From Rhodospirillaceae bacterium (GTDB lineage Bacteria; Pseudomonadota; Alphaproteobacteria; UBA8366), in the NCBI GenBank assembly GCA_002718015.1, contig PBCW01000071.1:1-16273 (forward strand): 16,273 bases of DNA. The letters run 5' to 3'. How positions within the stretch are numbered: position 1 is the first letter of the stretch; every line of letters starts with the position of its first letter. This document shows positions 7,880 to 15,642 of this stretch, piece after piece. Under the pieces are notes generated by a model. That model searched no databases and was not told where the DNA came from. It saw only the letters and a list, made by a program, of their open reading frames with translations. The position numbers and the translations under genes are program-made.

Positions 7880-8369
7880 CTTTCAGATCTGCGGAGAATC
7901 TTTCACCTAACCGTCTTGGGCTAGTTAAGTTTCCAAAAACTGTAAAATATCTGCTCGGCTCTTTTACTACAGAGTCATGATGTCGCATGTTCGCTTCTGG
8001 AAAACTGCCTCTATCAAATTTCGCAAGAATCATTGTGAAATTCATTGCATTAGCGTAAAAATAAAATACGAGTGCGGCTCTCTCCTCTTCTGTAAATAAG
8101 TCAGATATAGTGCTTTCACTTACCTCAGGAGGCAGCGGCTGGAAATGTCCACCAGTCAATTTGTGCCATTTAGCCATCACAGCACATAATGACGGGGAAG
8201 TAGCCACAGCAAGGTTAAACTCCTGACTCCTTATCTGAGATTGTTCAATGTCCCTAAAACTTTCGTCCTTTCTCTTCAATCTCATTTCCATCGCAAGAAA
8301 CACAAGCGTCACAATCAACTCAACCGCTCCAATTACCTCACCTAACGAACCTAATTCACTGATCGTCAT
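7863..8369 (-). CDS. EVIG-family small membrane protein, copy C (intact)
   Basis: The 168-residue protein starts at MTISELGSLGEVIGA. ATG 8369 is chosen over the in-frame start at 8387 because it aligns with the paralogues. Its ribosome-binding site, GGCGGA, is weaker than in A and B. The layout matches copy B: membrane helix (about 9-30, here with a Glu in GAVELIVTLVFLAM), basic MRLKRKDES, KWHKLTGGHFQPLPP, FTEEERAALVFYFY, AMNFTMILAKFDRG, MRHHDSV, and LGERFSADLKG. The last residues come from the 10-bp tandem repeat, so the C-terminus is longer than in A or B. It is divergently paired with the DUF2147 fusion gene. Function unknown. Confidence 0.85.
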   Translation of the reverse strand: MTISELGSLGEVIGAVELIVTLVFLAMEMRLKRKDESFRDIEQSQIRSQEFNLAVATSPSLCAVMAKWHKLTGGHFQPLPPEVSESTISDLFTEEERAALVFYFYANAMNFTMILAKFDRGSFPEANMRHHDSVVKEPSRYFTVFGNLTSPRRLGERFSADLKGLNKA

Positions 8370-8607
8370 TTTGTCCGCCTGAACCAATATTCAAAAAAAG
8401 CTGAAATATAATAGCGGAACTCGGGACAGATAATCGGGGTATACGATCAACAAAAATGACCAGAAATAGTGCATTCAGTCACGTAGATATGTTTCAGCAT
8501 AAGCATACGCTCCTAATCTAGTGGTGCCTCCCTTTTGTAAAGAAAAAGCAATTGGTAGTATCAGGGAGTAAATGGAGATTTAAAATTTAGAGAATTTGGA
8601 GAAAAAT
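8370..8607. promoter_or_regulatory. Divergent regulatory region C (EVIG copy C / DUF2147 fusion)
   Basis: Homologous to 2082-2325 and 9269-9515. It carries the TTATATT box on minus (8411-8405), the ATAGTGCATT element (8466-8475) at the corresponding position, and the plus-strand leader AATTTGGAGAAAAAT just before ATG 8608. The middle part (about 8476-8580) is less conserved. Confidence 0.5.
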
Positions 8608-9150
8608 ATGCCCAGTCAGTGTGAAAGGTTCACGCAAAGTAATATCGCTAAGATAGTTAGCCAATCAATGAACAAAATATTAGAAGCACTGGTACTTATG
8701 TATATCTCATTCACTGCCTGTGCGGAAGAAAACACTATTGAGGGTTTCTGGGCGTCTTCGGGCGTCATTATAGAGGTAAAAGTTTGTCATGAATTGATTT
8801 GTGCTGAAATAGTCCATGTATTTACCGAAGATGGAATAGATCCTTTAACTGTGCTTGATGTGAATAATAGGGAAGAAGAACTGCGCGATCGACCAATAAT
8901 AGGCATTAATATGTTTGATGGGTTTAAAAAAGAACAATTGTTAAGCAACAGCCTGGATGGAGGAAAAATCTACGATCCGAGAAGAGGAAGATTTTATGAT
9001 GCGGAGCTCTCTCGTTTAGAAAGCGGTAATTTACTTGTTGAAGGTTGTTTACTATTCATCTGCGATGGAGAAGAGTGGCTGCCTCTCGATGTAACTGTGA
9101 ACCCAGATGGCTCTCATAACGCAACTCTGAGAAATAATGCTGATACGTAA
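8608..9150 (+). CDS. DUF2147-family exported protein fused to the 5' end of a PD40 gene
   Basis: The body is a DUF2147 protein: GFWASSGVIIEV, then CAEIVHVF, LRDRPIIGINMFDGF, GGKIYDPRRGRFYDAEL, and LLVEGCLLFICDGEEWLPL. These match the family's usual G-x-W start, R-x-R-P-x-x-G, G-x-x-Y-D-P and G-C...C...W blocks. DUF2147 proteins are small, usually exported and functionally uncharacterised. The first 20 residues (MPSQCERFTQSNIAKI...) are instead the start of the PD40 genes, with the same leader and ribosome-binding site (GGAG before ATG 8608). The native DUF2147 start is probably the in-frame ATG 8668 (MNKILEALVLMYISFTAC), which has the signal peptide but no clear ribosome-binding site. Translation from 8608 would give 180 residues with the signal delayed by about 20; from 8668 it gives 160. 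Similarity to the PD40 leader ends near 8659. Confidence 0.8.
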   Translation: MPSQCERFTQSNIAKIVSQSMNKILEALVLMYISFTACAEENTIEGFWASSGVIIEVKVCHELICAEIVHVFTEDGIDPLTVLDVNNREEELRDRPIIGINMFDGFKKEQLLSNSLDGGKIYDPRRGRFYDAELSRLESGNLLVEGCLLFICDGEEWLPLDVTVNPDGSHNATLRNNADT

Positions 9151-9220
9151 GGGTATGTTTCTGCACTTATGACTCATTATGATATTGCAAAAAAGTCAAG
9201 AATAACGCTACTAGCGATGT

Positions 9221-9268
9221 TTACCTGCGCACTACCTCACTCAACGAACCTAATTCACTGATAGTCAT
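9221..9268 (-). pseudogene. EVIG copy D, 15-codon stump
   Basis: Starting at ATG 9268, with GGAAGGA upstream, the frame reads MTISELGSLSEVVRR and stops at 9221. The first 13 codons clearly match the other EVIG genes. Similarity ends at about 9230, exactly where the DUF2147-side DNA begins. The stump keeps its promoter-like TTATATT box (9319-9313) and stands divergent to intact PD40 copy D. It is the remains of the partner lost when the DUF2147 segment arrived. Confidence 0.8.
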
Positions 9269-9515
9269 TTTGTCCTTCCGAAAACTTCATCTAGAAATAT
9301 CCATAATCCCCCAATATAACAATTGAACACTGAATACATAAAGCTTGAGTACCTGCGGATTTAATGACCAAAAACGATGCACGACTGAGCATTCGTTGGT
9401 AACAACATCAAATGAAAGTGAAATTCAGACTGTCTGCCTGCTTTTGTTGATGACATTGAATTTGGTAGAATTAGACTATTCGAAAGTTTTATTTCTAGAG
9501 AACTTGGAGAAACAG
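9269..9515. promoter_or_regulatory. Divergent regulatory region D (EVIG stump / PD40 copy D)
   Basis: Homologous to 2082-2325 and 8370-8607. It contains the TTATATT box on minus (9319-9313), a dyad AACGATGC (9373-9380) with GCATTCGTT (9389-9397) at the same relative place, and the leader TTTCTAGAGAACTTGGAG before ATG 9516. The reading frame is open upstream to 9345, but that extension lies in conserved non-coding leader and is not used. Confidence 0.5.
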
Positions 9516-11681
9516 ATGCCTAGTCAGTGGGAAAGATTCAAACAGAGTAATATCGCTAAAATAGTTATCGGTTATAGCTTGGTAGTGTGGGTGCTCATTC
9601 AACTAATCGAGGCTGTTCTGCCGACGTTCGAAACACCACTTTGGGTTGCACAAACCCTAACTTTCTTACTAATTCTCGGTTTCCCGATTGCATTACTTGT
9701 TGGGTGGGCCTACGAAAAGCTGCCATCCCAAGCTTCTGGGGGTGATGGAGAGGAGCCCTCAACGCCCCGGCTAGCTCATTCAACTCCGAAGAAAACCTTA
9801 GTCTTAATCGGCGTTGGGTCCTGCGCGGTAATTGGGCTATTCGGTTTTTATATGATGCCTTTTATCTTTGACGGAGAAGGCTTCGATGACGTTAACATTA
9901 GCCAAAGCTTAACCCCAAAACAAACGGCACGTGGGTTAAGATTTGAACTGAGGATTGGTGAGACGCGCTTGAACGCAACGACCGGGCGAAAGAGTGATAT
10001 CGCAATATCCCCAGATGGTAATCTTATAGTTTATAAGACCTACACTAACAACGATTCCTCCGAAATTTATATAAAAGATATCCGCTATGACGATGCGGAT
10101 AGATTACTAACTTCCTTGACCACATCGCCCTATTCAGAGGGCCTAAAATTTTCGAATGATGGAAGCTGGGTTTATTTTAGTGATGGCGCCGATCTAAAAA
10201 GGATAAGAGTAGAAGGAGGCGTGGCGCAAATTATCGCAAACGATGTAAACCAAAGAGGGATATCCGAAGCCGGCAACAAAATAATTTACCGGGACCAGAT
10301 CACCACGCAATTATCAACAATTGTCTCAAGTGGCGGTGGAAAGGAAGAGATACCAGCTCTAACGGCCGGCACGTTCACTTGGCCCGACGCCCTTCCAGGT
10401 GGTACTCATGCACTAACCACGATTTCTGACAATGCCCTCAATGTTGGTTCTGGATCAATAGAGTTGCTTGATCTCACATCCTTTGAAGTAACACCTCTTA
10501 TACAAAATGCTTATCACGCTGAGTATGCTGAATCAGGGCACATTGTTTTTTTGAGGGATTCAACCCTCTGGGCCGTTCCTTTTGACGTTGACGAATTGGC
10601 TATCAATGGAAACGAGGTGCCAGTGGTGCCTGGCATAGAGACATACTTTCAAAGAGGTGGTGCATCCTACTCATTTTCTGACAACGGACGCTTAATCTAT
10701 ATAAACGGCAATGAAACCACAGAACAAAACTCTTCGCGCTTCCTCCAATGGATATCACGGTCTGGAGAAATAGAATCAATCAACGCCGATAGGGGGTATT
10801 ATGGCAACCTCTCAATGTCACCCGACGAGTCGAAAGTAGCCATGACACTTTATGAGGGCGACAACTCTGATATTTGGGTTTGGGACTTTGAGCGAGAAAT
10901 ATTAGAGAGGCGAAGCTTTGGAAATAACTCTTTTGGAGCTATATGGTCTCCTGATGGAACTAAACTCTTATACCAGTCAAACGGTGAACTGGGGGGTATT
11001 ATGGCAATGTCCTCAAACGGTTCTTCGACATCTAACCTTCTATTCGAAACCCCATCGTTGGTGTTACCACGATCAATCAATCCTCACAACGGTGAAATAA
11101 TTCTCGAGTCGTGGGTAAGCGGTTGCCCTGAACTCAGCTACGCCGCGACTGAGGTTGAAAGATTGCTGCAATCCCTCGAATTGAGCCCAGCCTGCAGCGC
11201 TTGGTCGTCTATTTCCCAAGATGGGAACTGGATCGCGTACAGTAGTAACGAAACTGGCCGTATCGAAATATTTGTGAGGCCTTTCCCTGACATAGACGAA
11301 GGTAAATGGCAGGTGAGCAGGAATGGTGGAAACCAACCTATTTGGAACAGTGCCAAGAAAGAGCTTTTTTTCTGGTCTCAGGCTGGAGAGCACATGGTAG
11401 TGAACTACGATGTCGAAGAACCCCCTGAGAGTGAGCGTCCCAGTGTTATTCGCCTATCAAACCCAATAAAGCTTTTTGCCACCACCTCCCCCAGTATGAT
11501 TCCTATGACACAACGGAATGCGTGGGATTACTCTCCTTCCAGAGAATCTTTTTTAGTTATGTCGCCAAGAGACTTAAAGTCAACCTCTACTGAAGCCGTA
11601 TTAGCAGACCAAACTGTCCTCAAAGTCATCGAAAATTGGTTCTCAGAACTAAAGTCCATGGCTCCCGCCGATTCTGATTGA
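9516..11681 (+). CDS. Membrane-anchored PD40 beta-propeller protein, copy D (intact)
   Basis: The protein has 721 residues from ATG 9516 (GGAG six nt upstream; start shared with copies A and C). N-terminal MPSQWERFKQSNIAKI leads into three helices, at about residues 15-36, 43-64 and 95-117. The rest is an extracytoplasmic propeller with PD40/TolB-like blades (ISPDGNLIVYK, FSNDGSWVYFS, MSPDESKVAM, WSPDGTKLLYQ) and a signature near residues 570-590 (SSNETGRIEIFVRPFP). The C-terminus ENWFSELKSMAP resembles the tail of propellers attached to bacterial Ser/Thr kinases, but no kinase domain is present. The first 70 residues differ from copy A at only about 7 positions, while the propellers look only about half identical. 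It is the only undamaged PD40 gene here. Ligand and role are unknown; a sensor or scaffold in the envelope is an inference. Confidence 0.88.
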   Translation: MPSQWERFKQSNIAKIVIGYSLVVWVLIQLIEAVLPTFETPLWVAQTLTFLLILGFPIALLVGWAYEKLPSQASGGDGEEPSTPRLAHSTPKKTLVLIGVGSCAVIGLFGFYMMPFIFDGEGFDDVNISQSLTPKQTARGLRFELRIGETRLNATTGRKSDIAISPDGNLIVYKTYTNNDSSEIYIKDIRYDDADRLLTSLTTSPYSEGLKFSNDGSWVYFSDGADLKRIRVEGGVAQIIANDVNQRGISEAGNKIIYRDQITTQLSTIVSSGGGKEEIPALTAGTFTWPDALPGGTHALTTISDNALNVGSGSIELLDLTSFEVTPLIQNAYHAEYAESGHIVFLRDSTLWAVPFDVDELAINGNEVPVVPGIETYFQRGGASYSFSDNGRLIYINGNETTEQNSSRFLQWISRSGEIESINADRGYYGNLSMSPDESKVAMTLYEGDNSDIWVWDFEREILERRSFGNNSFGAIWSPDGTKLLYQSNGELGGIMAMSSNGSSTSNLLFETPSLVLPRSINPHNGEIILESWVSGCPELSYAATEVERLLQSLELSPACSAWSSISQDGNWIAYSSNETGRIEIFVRPFPDIDEGKWQVSRNGGNQPIWNSAKKELFFWSQAGEHMVVNYDVEEPPESERPSVIRLSNPIKLFATTSPSMIPMTQRNAWDYSPSRESFLVMSPRDLKSTSTEAVLADQTVLKVIENWFSELKSMAPADSD

Positions 11682-11776
11682 ATTTGCCTTATTGTTTACT
11701 GATTATCATCGCAGCGAACGAAGGTTCCTTACCGAAAAAGCAAAAAATAAGAAGGCAACCTAAATATAGGTGTTTC

Positions 11777-11808
11777 ATGCGCCGACAGAGGGTAGTGTAA
11801 TTAGTCAT
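11777..11808 (+). repeat. 32-bp intergenic repeat, copy 4
   Basis: The most diverged copy (ATGCGCCGACAGAGGGTAGTG then TAATTAGTCAT), still gap-free over 32 bp. It lies 95 bp after the stop of PD40 copy D, like copy 2 after PD40 copy A (88 bp). Confidence 0.65.
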
Positions 11809-11986
11809 CAAGTTTTACCTATCCTAAGGTGCTGTCAACTCTTCGTAGCTGATTAACCGAAAAATCAAATTGGACGAATCAATAAGCTGAAAACTAAGAT
11901 TGAAAGTTTTATTAATTGGCAAACTAACACCGAATAGAGCAGTGTTGAGCCTAGTCTCAATAGTATCACTGTAGATATTTGTTGTA

Positions 11987-12105
11987 GTTTCATAAGTGCT
12001 TTATGAAATTTATTGAATAGTACCCATAGCAACCAAATATCAATTCGGTTCAATCCAATTGAGTCCGAGCTACCTTCTTAAAGCCCCGTATTTCTGGGCT
12101 TTTTT
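11987..12105 (+). repeat. 118-bp element X with terminator (pair with 15643-15760)
   Basis: The stretch from GTTTCATAA to the terminator aligns with 15643-15760 over almost the same length. Shared blocks are a TTTATGA stretch, a TAGT block, AACCAAA/TACCAAA, TCGG, and the final AGCCC...TGGGCTTTTT hairpin. It has no coding potential. It may be the 3' part of a small RNA or a dispersed repeat. Alternatively it is simply the distal terminator region of PD40 copy D, about 300-420 nt downstream. The rest of 11809-12320 holds nothing else I recognise. Confidence 0.45.
12080..12105 (+). terminator. Rho-independent terminator
   Basis: AAAGCCC (12080-12086) pairs with GGGCTTT (12096-12102) across a 9-nt loop and continues into T residues. 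It acts on the plus strand. The nearest upstream gene is PD40 copy D, which ends at 11681. Confidence 0.8.
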
Positions 12106-12320
12106 GTGTATGACCACTCTAAACCACTCCGACGCACTCCATCTAAATCCAGAATATAAGCACATTACATCTTTAATTCTGAATCTTCAGACGAAAACCT
12201 GAGTAGGATTGTTACTTTAAGCGGTTTCTCATTTTATTTTTCAAAATATCTCAAATCCAAGCAACTAAATCACTGACTTGCCGTTGAAAAGAGATTACAG
12301 TGGTTAGACACAGCCGACAC

Positions 12321-12345
12321 TTTGCCGATTACGCTTCAATAGTGC
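12321..12345 (+). repeat. 25-bp direct repeat, right copy
   Basis: Begins TTTGCCGA and ends ATAGTGC, 22/25 identical to 599-623. It lies 15 bp beyond the stop of the minus-strand carboxylesterase gene and marks the right side of the duplicated array. Confidence 0.55.
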
Positions 12346-12359
12346 CTTAGTCTGTAAGC

Positions 12360-13889
12360 TCAATAGTTCCTCTTGTTGGCTTCCACCTTATCGAAAAAAT
12401 CCCAAGCCGCTGGTGTGAGATCAGTATAGGGTGTGGCTGTAACATTCAGTTCTACATAATTTGGATTTAGCTGGGTGTAAGGTTTCCATTCCGGCAACCC
12501 TTTTGCATTCGGATTGCCAGTGCTAGCAAAATTAACCCAATAATCTGACATGAGATCTGCCATCTGAATGTCTTCATTAGTTGCAGTATTTCGCAAGGCT
12601 TGAGGGTTATTGAACACATAAGCAATTTCAGCCGCATGAAAAGCTCCAAGGTTTTTTATCTGGGGCCCTGGCGGTTGATGGCTGAAGAAGTAGAGATATG
12701 CATTTTCACCAACATTTGCAGTCATCCTAGCCCAGGTAATTGAATTCCAACCAAAACCCGAATCGCGATAGCTATCGAGTGTCGCCTTACGTAGATCGTT
12801 TACCGGGTATATTTCGAGAAACTCGCTAAACAAGTCGCCGTACATATCTTGCATGCGAGAAATATAAACATCATTGTTTGCAGGAATCCTGCTTAACAGG
12901 CCAAGCGTTGTGCCCTCTTCTGCATTGTAGCCAGTTAGAACGGGCACTTTATTCTGACGGCCGCTGGCGAAAATGGAGTATGGCTGGTCGGGTATAGACC
13001 AGCCATCTACAATCCCATCAGCTCGAAAACGATATGAGGTTGCGGCACTAAGCAATTGTTGGGCAGAAACGGCACGCATATCAGCAATAAAGCCGGCACC
13101 CAAGGCAGCGGCCAGATCACTCCCATCTTTGGTAGCTTCAGACAAAGTCATGCGTGGATCCAGCCGGGCGCCACTCTCACCAATTGCTTTGTGGAACAAG
13201 CCCTTTGCCAGCGGCGAAGCAGATAGCAGGTTGACGCTCCAGGATCCCGCCGATTCACCAAATATAGTGACGTTATCAGGATCCCCGCCAAAAGCCGCAA
13301 TGTTATCCTGAACCCACTCCAATGCTCTAACTTGGTCTAGCAAGCCATAATTGCCTGCAGCTTCATTCGGCGATTCCGAAATTAGCTCCGGATGCGCAAA
13401 ATATCCAAAAACACCTAAACGGTAATTAATCGTCACCACGACAATACCTTTCTGCGCCAGGTTACTTCCGTCATAAGTCGCGCGCGCGCCGCTGCCACGA
13501 GTCAAGGCACCACCATGTATCCACACCATGACCGGCCTCTTCTCATTTAAATGTGCTGAGGTCCAGACATTCAAATACAAACAGTCTTCACTACTCAATC
13601 GGGCAGGCCGGTAGAAAAAGGAACCCTTTGGGTAAGGTTCTTGCATGCAGTTTGGACCATAGTCAGTTGCCATGCGTTCGCCAGTCCAACTTTCAGGGAT
13701 AACCGGTGGCTTCCAGCGTGCACTCGCAACTGGAGGGGCGGCATAGGGAATACCAAGGAAAATACGCACTGCATCATTAGTTGAAGCGAGCTTTCCGATC
13801 AAATCGCCTTGAGGCGTGCTTAGTGTCACATTTTGGGCGGACAATGTTGTTGAAAATATGAATACTGTTATTGTTAGCAAAGACTTCAT
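12360..13889 (-). CDS. Secreted type-B carboxylesterase
   Basis: The 509-residue enzyme belongs to the carboxylesterase/cholinesterase-like alpha/beta-hydrolases, which split carboxylic esters. The start is ATG 13889 with GGAG 7-8 nt upstream; an adjacent in-frame TTG (13892) is ignored. Signal peptide MKSLLTITVFIFSTTLSAQ suggests export to periplasm or medium. Numbering from that TTG, one more than from the ATG: FLGIPYAAPP (45-54), SEDCLYLNVW (101-110), oxyanion-hole HGG (126-128), nucleophile Ser214 in FGESAGS, acid Glu326 in GYNAEEGT, and His419 in GAFHAAE. All catalytic parts are present and the length is normal. The same-strand serine hydrolase lies 351 bp upstream, so a joint transcript is possible but not evident. 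Base composition looks more G+C rich than the array to its left. The true substrate cannot be told from the sequence. Confidence 0.93.
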   Translation of the reverse strand: MKSLLTITVFIFSTTLSAQNVTLSTPQGDLIGKLASTNDAVRIFLGIPYAAPPVASARWKPPVIPESWTGERMATDYGPNCMQEPYPKGSFFYRPARLSSEDCLYLNVWTSAHLNEKRPVMVWIHGGALTRGSGARATYDGSNLAQKGIVVVTINYRLGVFGYFAHPELISESPNEAAGNYGLLDQVRALEWVQDNIAAFGGDPDNVTIFGESAGSWSVNLLSASPLAKGLFHKAIGESGARLDPRMTLSEATKDGSDLAAALGAGFIADMRAVSAQQLLSAATSYRFRADGIVDGWSIPDQPYSIFASGRQNKVPVLTGYNAEEGTTLGLLSRIPANNDVYISRMQDMYGDLFSEFLEIYPVNDLRKATLDSYRDSGFGWNSITWARMTANVGENAYLYFFSHQPPGPQIKNLGAFHAAEIAYVFNNPQALRNTATNEDIQMADLMSDYWVNFASTGNPNAKGLPEWKPYTQLNPNYVELNVTATPYTDLTPAAWDFFDKVEANKRNY

Positions 13890-14239
13890 CAATGATCTCC
13901 TTGGTTTTTTTACCCCTGCTATTTAAAGCCAAAAGGTTTAGCCCTTTATTCGCTCCTCTTATGCCCCATTCTACAAGCAGAACAAGATGTGTACACGCCT
14001 GATGAAACCGTTCTGAGTAAAGGGAGGTGCCCCCGGGAGAGAGGTCAGCATCCGCTTGACACGCGGGTTTGCAATATAGGCTACTCCACCAAACAGATGG
14101 TCAAAATATGCAGATCAAGCGCATGCTGGACGATCGAGAGTTGTTTGGTAGAGAAATATTATTCGACGCTCAGAAGCGTTCCTATACTTTTGCAGGGAAT
14201 TCTGCTGGTGAGCTAGCAGTCTCGACGAGAAAAAGTCGC
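13890..14239 (+). pseudogene. Intergenic stretch with a possible remnant of a HTH regulator
   Basis: This 350-bp gap separates the two minus-strand hydrolase genes. On plus, two overlapping frames can be joined near 14100-14110: IGYSTKQMVK in one and QIKRMLDDRELFGREILF, followed by DAQKRSYTFAG, in the other. The joined text resembles the end of a helix-turn-helix domain (AraC-like or WYL-type), but it is short, has no recognisable start, and may be chance. The end next to 13889 holds the carboxylesterase ribosome-binding site and presumably its promoter. I see nothing else. Confidence 0.2.
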
Positions 14240-15319
14240 CTACTTGGGCACTGCCTGCATTAGCGACGTCCAGAACGCATCGTTGAAACTGGCGCCATCC
14301 TTATCTCCGTAAAAGCCCAATCGGCTAACTACCAGATTCAGGCTTGGCACCAGATAAAGCTTGCGATCACCCGCACCCTGCATGGCGACCAGGTCATCCG
14401 GCGCCGCGGGGATTAGCTTGCCATCTGACCGAGTCGCGTTGCTACCCGCACCGAGGGCAAACCCTTGGCCATTGATCCACCAGAGGAAGCCGTACGCTGG
14501 GTTTAGGGTTTGTGAAGGAGACAGCATGTCAGCAAGGAAGTCAGTATCTTCGAGCACAGTCTCGTCACCCCATCTGCCTCCTGCCTGAATCATTAAGCCA
14601 AAGCGAGCCAGATCTCGAGCGGTCATGGACAACCCCACCGCGATAGCTGTATTGCGACCAGGACGAGGCGTCCACGCCGTGTTGCTTGCGCCAATAGGAT
14701 CGCTTATCCAGCCTTTTGTCAGTTCATTGCGCTTCAGGCCCGTAGCTGACATGAGCACTCGCATGGTGGCATGGTAAACAGGCGTGTTATAGAGCCAGAC
14801 AGTACCTGGCGCAGACTCATAGCTAAAGTCAGTGGCAAGGCCGCTGTTCATCATGAGCAGATGTCTCAAGGTAATGGCCTGCTCTTGATCAGCGTTCGCC
14901 TTGGACCAGCCCGCACCAAGGTAAATGGAAACAGCATCATCCAACTTGAGGTAACCCCGCTCCTGAGCCATGCCTGCAAGAATCGCCACAATACTCTTTT
15001 GCGCGGAAGCCACATCTTCAATCGCGCGCTGCTTTTCATCGAAACCACTAAGAGAACTTCTGTATCGGGCATCTTCTGGACCGTCCCAATAGCGTTCAGC
15101 CATGATTCGACCGTTATGCACTATGACAATACCGGAGGAATTGCGCTCTCCCACCAAATCGAGAACATCGGAAAGTGCCTGCGCGTTCCAGCCTATCCGA
15201 TCGGGAGCAACGGTTTCCCAGTTTTCGCCAGAAGGCGGGAAATATAGCTCTGTAGAGCAAGCGATGGCGGAAGCAAACAAAGCTAACAAAGAGATTAGAG
15301 AGCGTATTAGGACAAACAT
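14240..15319 (-). CDS. Exported serine hydrolase, beta-lactamase/transpeptidase fold (MEROPS S12-like)
   Basis: The 359-residue protein starts at ATG 15319, with only a weak GAGACG upstream. The N-terminus is a signal sequence (LLALFASAIAC). The Cys at 21 makes a lipoprotein possible, although the -3 residue is not typical. S-x-x-K is SAQK (Ser105, Lys108), the usual nucleophile/base pair. The second motif is LYNTPVY (Tyr177), where the usual Y-x-N reads Y-N-T. The third region is MQGAGDRKLYLVPSLNLVVSRLG, where the usual H-x-G is replaced by Q-G-A. These variants favour an esterase, amidase or 6-aminohexanoate-dimer-hydrolase-like enzyme rather than a true antibiotic-degrading beta-lactamase. 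It is on the same strand as the downstream carboxylesterase. Confidence 0.88.
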   Translation of the reverse strand: MFVLIRSLISLLALFASAIACSTELYFPPSGENWETVAPDRIGWNAQALSDVLDLVGERNSSGIVIVHNGRIMAERYWDGPEDARYRSSLSGFDEKQRAIEDVASAQKSIVAILAGMAQERGYLKLDDAVSIYLGAGWSKANADQEQAITLRHLLMMNSGLATDFSYESAPGTVWLYNTPVYHATMRVLMSATGLKRNELTKGWISDPIGASNTAWTPRPGRNTAIAVGLSMTARDLARFGLMIQAGGRWGDETVLEDTDFLADMLSPSQTLNPAYGFLWWINGQGFALGAGSNATRSDGKLIPAAPDDLVAMQGAGDRKLYLVPSLNLVVSRLGFYGDKDGASFNDAFWTSLMQAVPK

Positions 15320-15642
15320 CTGCGTCTCAATGGAGCACTAGAGGGCTGGTCGGAGGTCGAGGGCTTAAAAGACTACTAATTAGCTAAACAAAACTCAAGC
15401 ACAGCGACGAAACGCAAGTTACATCCGAAGAGCGCAGCGCCGAGCTAGCAGAGCCTTGTTCGCCAGAGAAGATGGCTACTGGGGCTCTGATTAGTGGGGG
15501 CATGGCTGGGAGGAAACCTGAAAGTCGTTAGGACTGACGTAAATAGTAGAGTCATGTTGAAACAGTGCAACCAATTACGGGTCAAGGTAATGAGTGTAAC
15601 GGGGAACGTTGGGGGTAATTTTGGAGTATTTTTTAAAAAACA

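Noticed and set aside
9345..9515. Extended N-terminus of PD40 copy D from 9345
   Set aside because: The extension lies in leader DNA shared with the other copies, where it is non-coding, and the ribosome-binding site and first residues conserved in A, C and D place the start at 9516.
643..11808. Integron attC sites or a cassette array
   Set aside because: The repeats lack the GTTRRRY and RYYYAAC core pair of attC sites, genes face both ways, modules hold several genes of up to 2 kb, and no integrase is seen.
643..11808. CRISPR array based on 32-bp repeats
   Set aside because: The copies are 3-4 kb apart with genes between them, not separated by short spacers.
11865..12053. A 62-codon hydrophobic minus-strand reading frame
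   Set aside because: It is A/T-rich, overlaps non-coding element X, and has no recognisable domain or supporting context.
12045..12075. tRNA 3' end, because GGTTCAATCC looks like a T-loop and a terminator follows
   Set aside because: The T-stem does not pair beyond one or two bases, and there is no matching acceptor, anticodon arm or CCA.
12973..15247. Several plus-strand reading frames of 75-158 codons opposite the hydrolase genes
   Set aside because: They are antisense shadows of the carboxylesterase and serine hydrolase, whose motifs fix the true strand.
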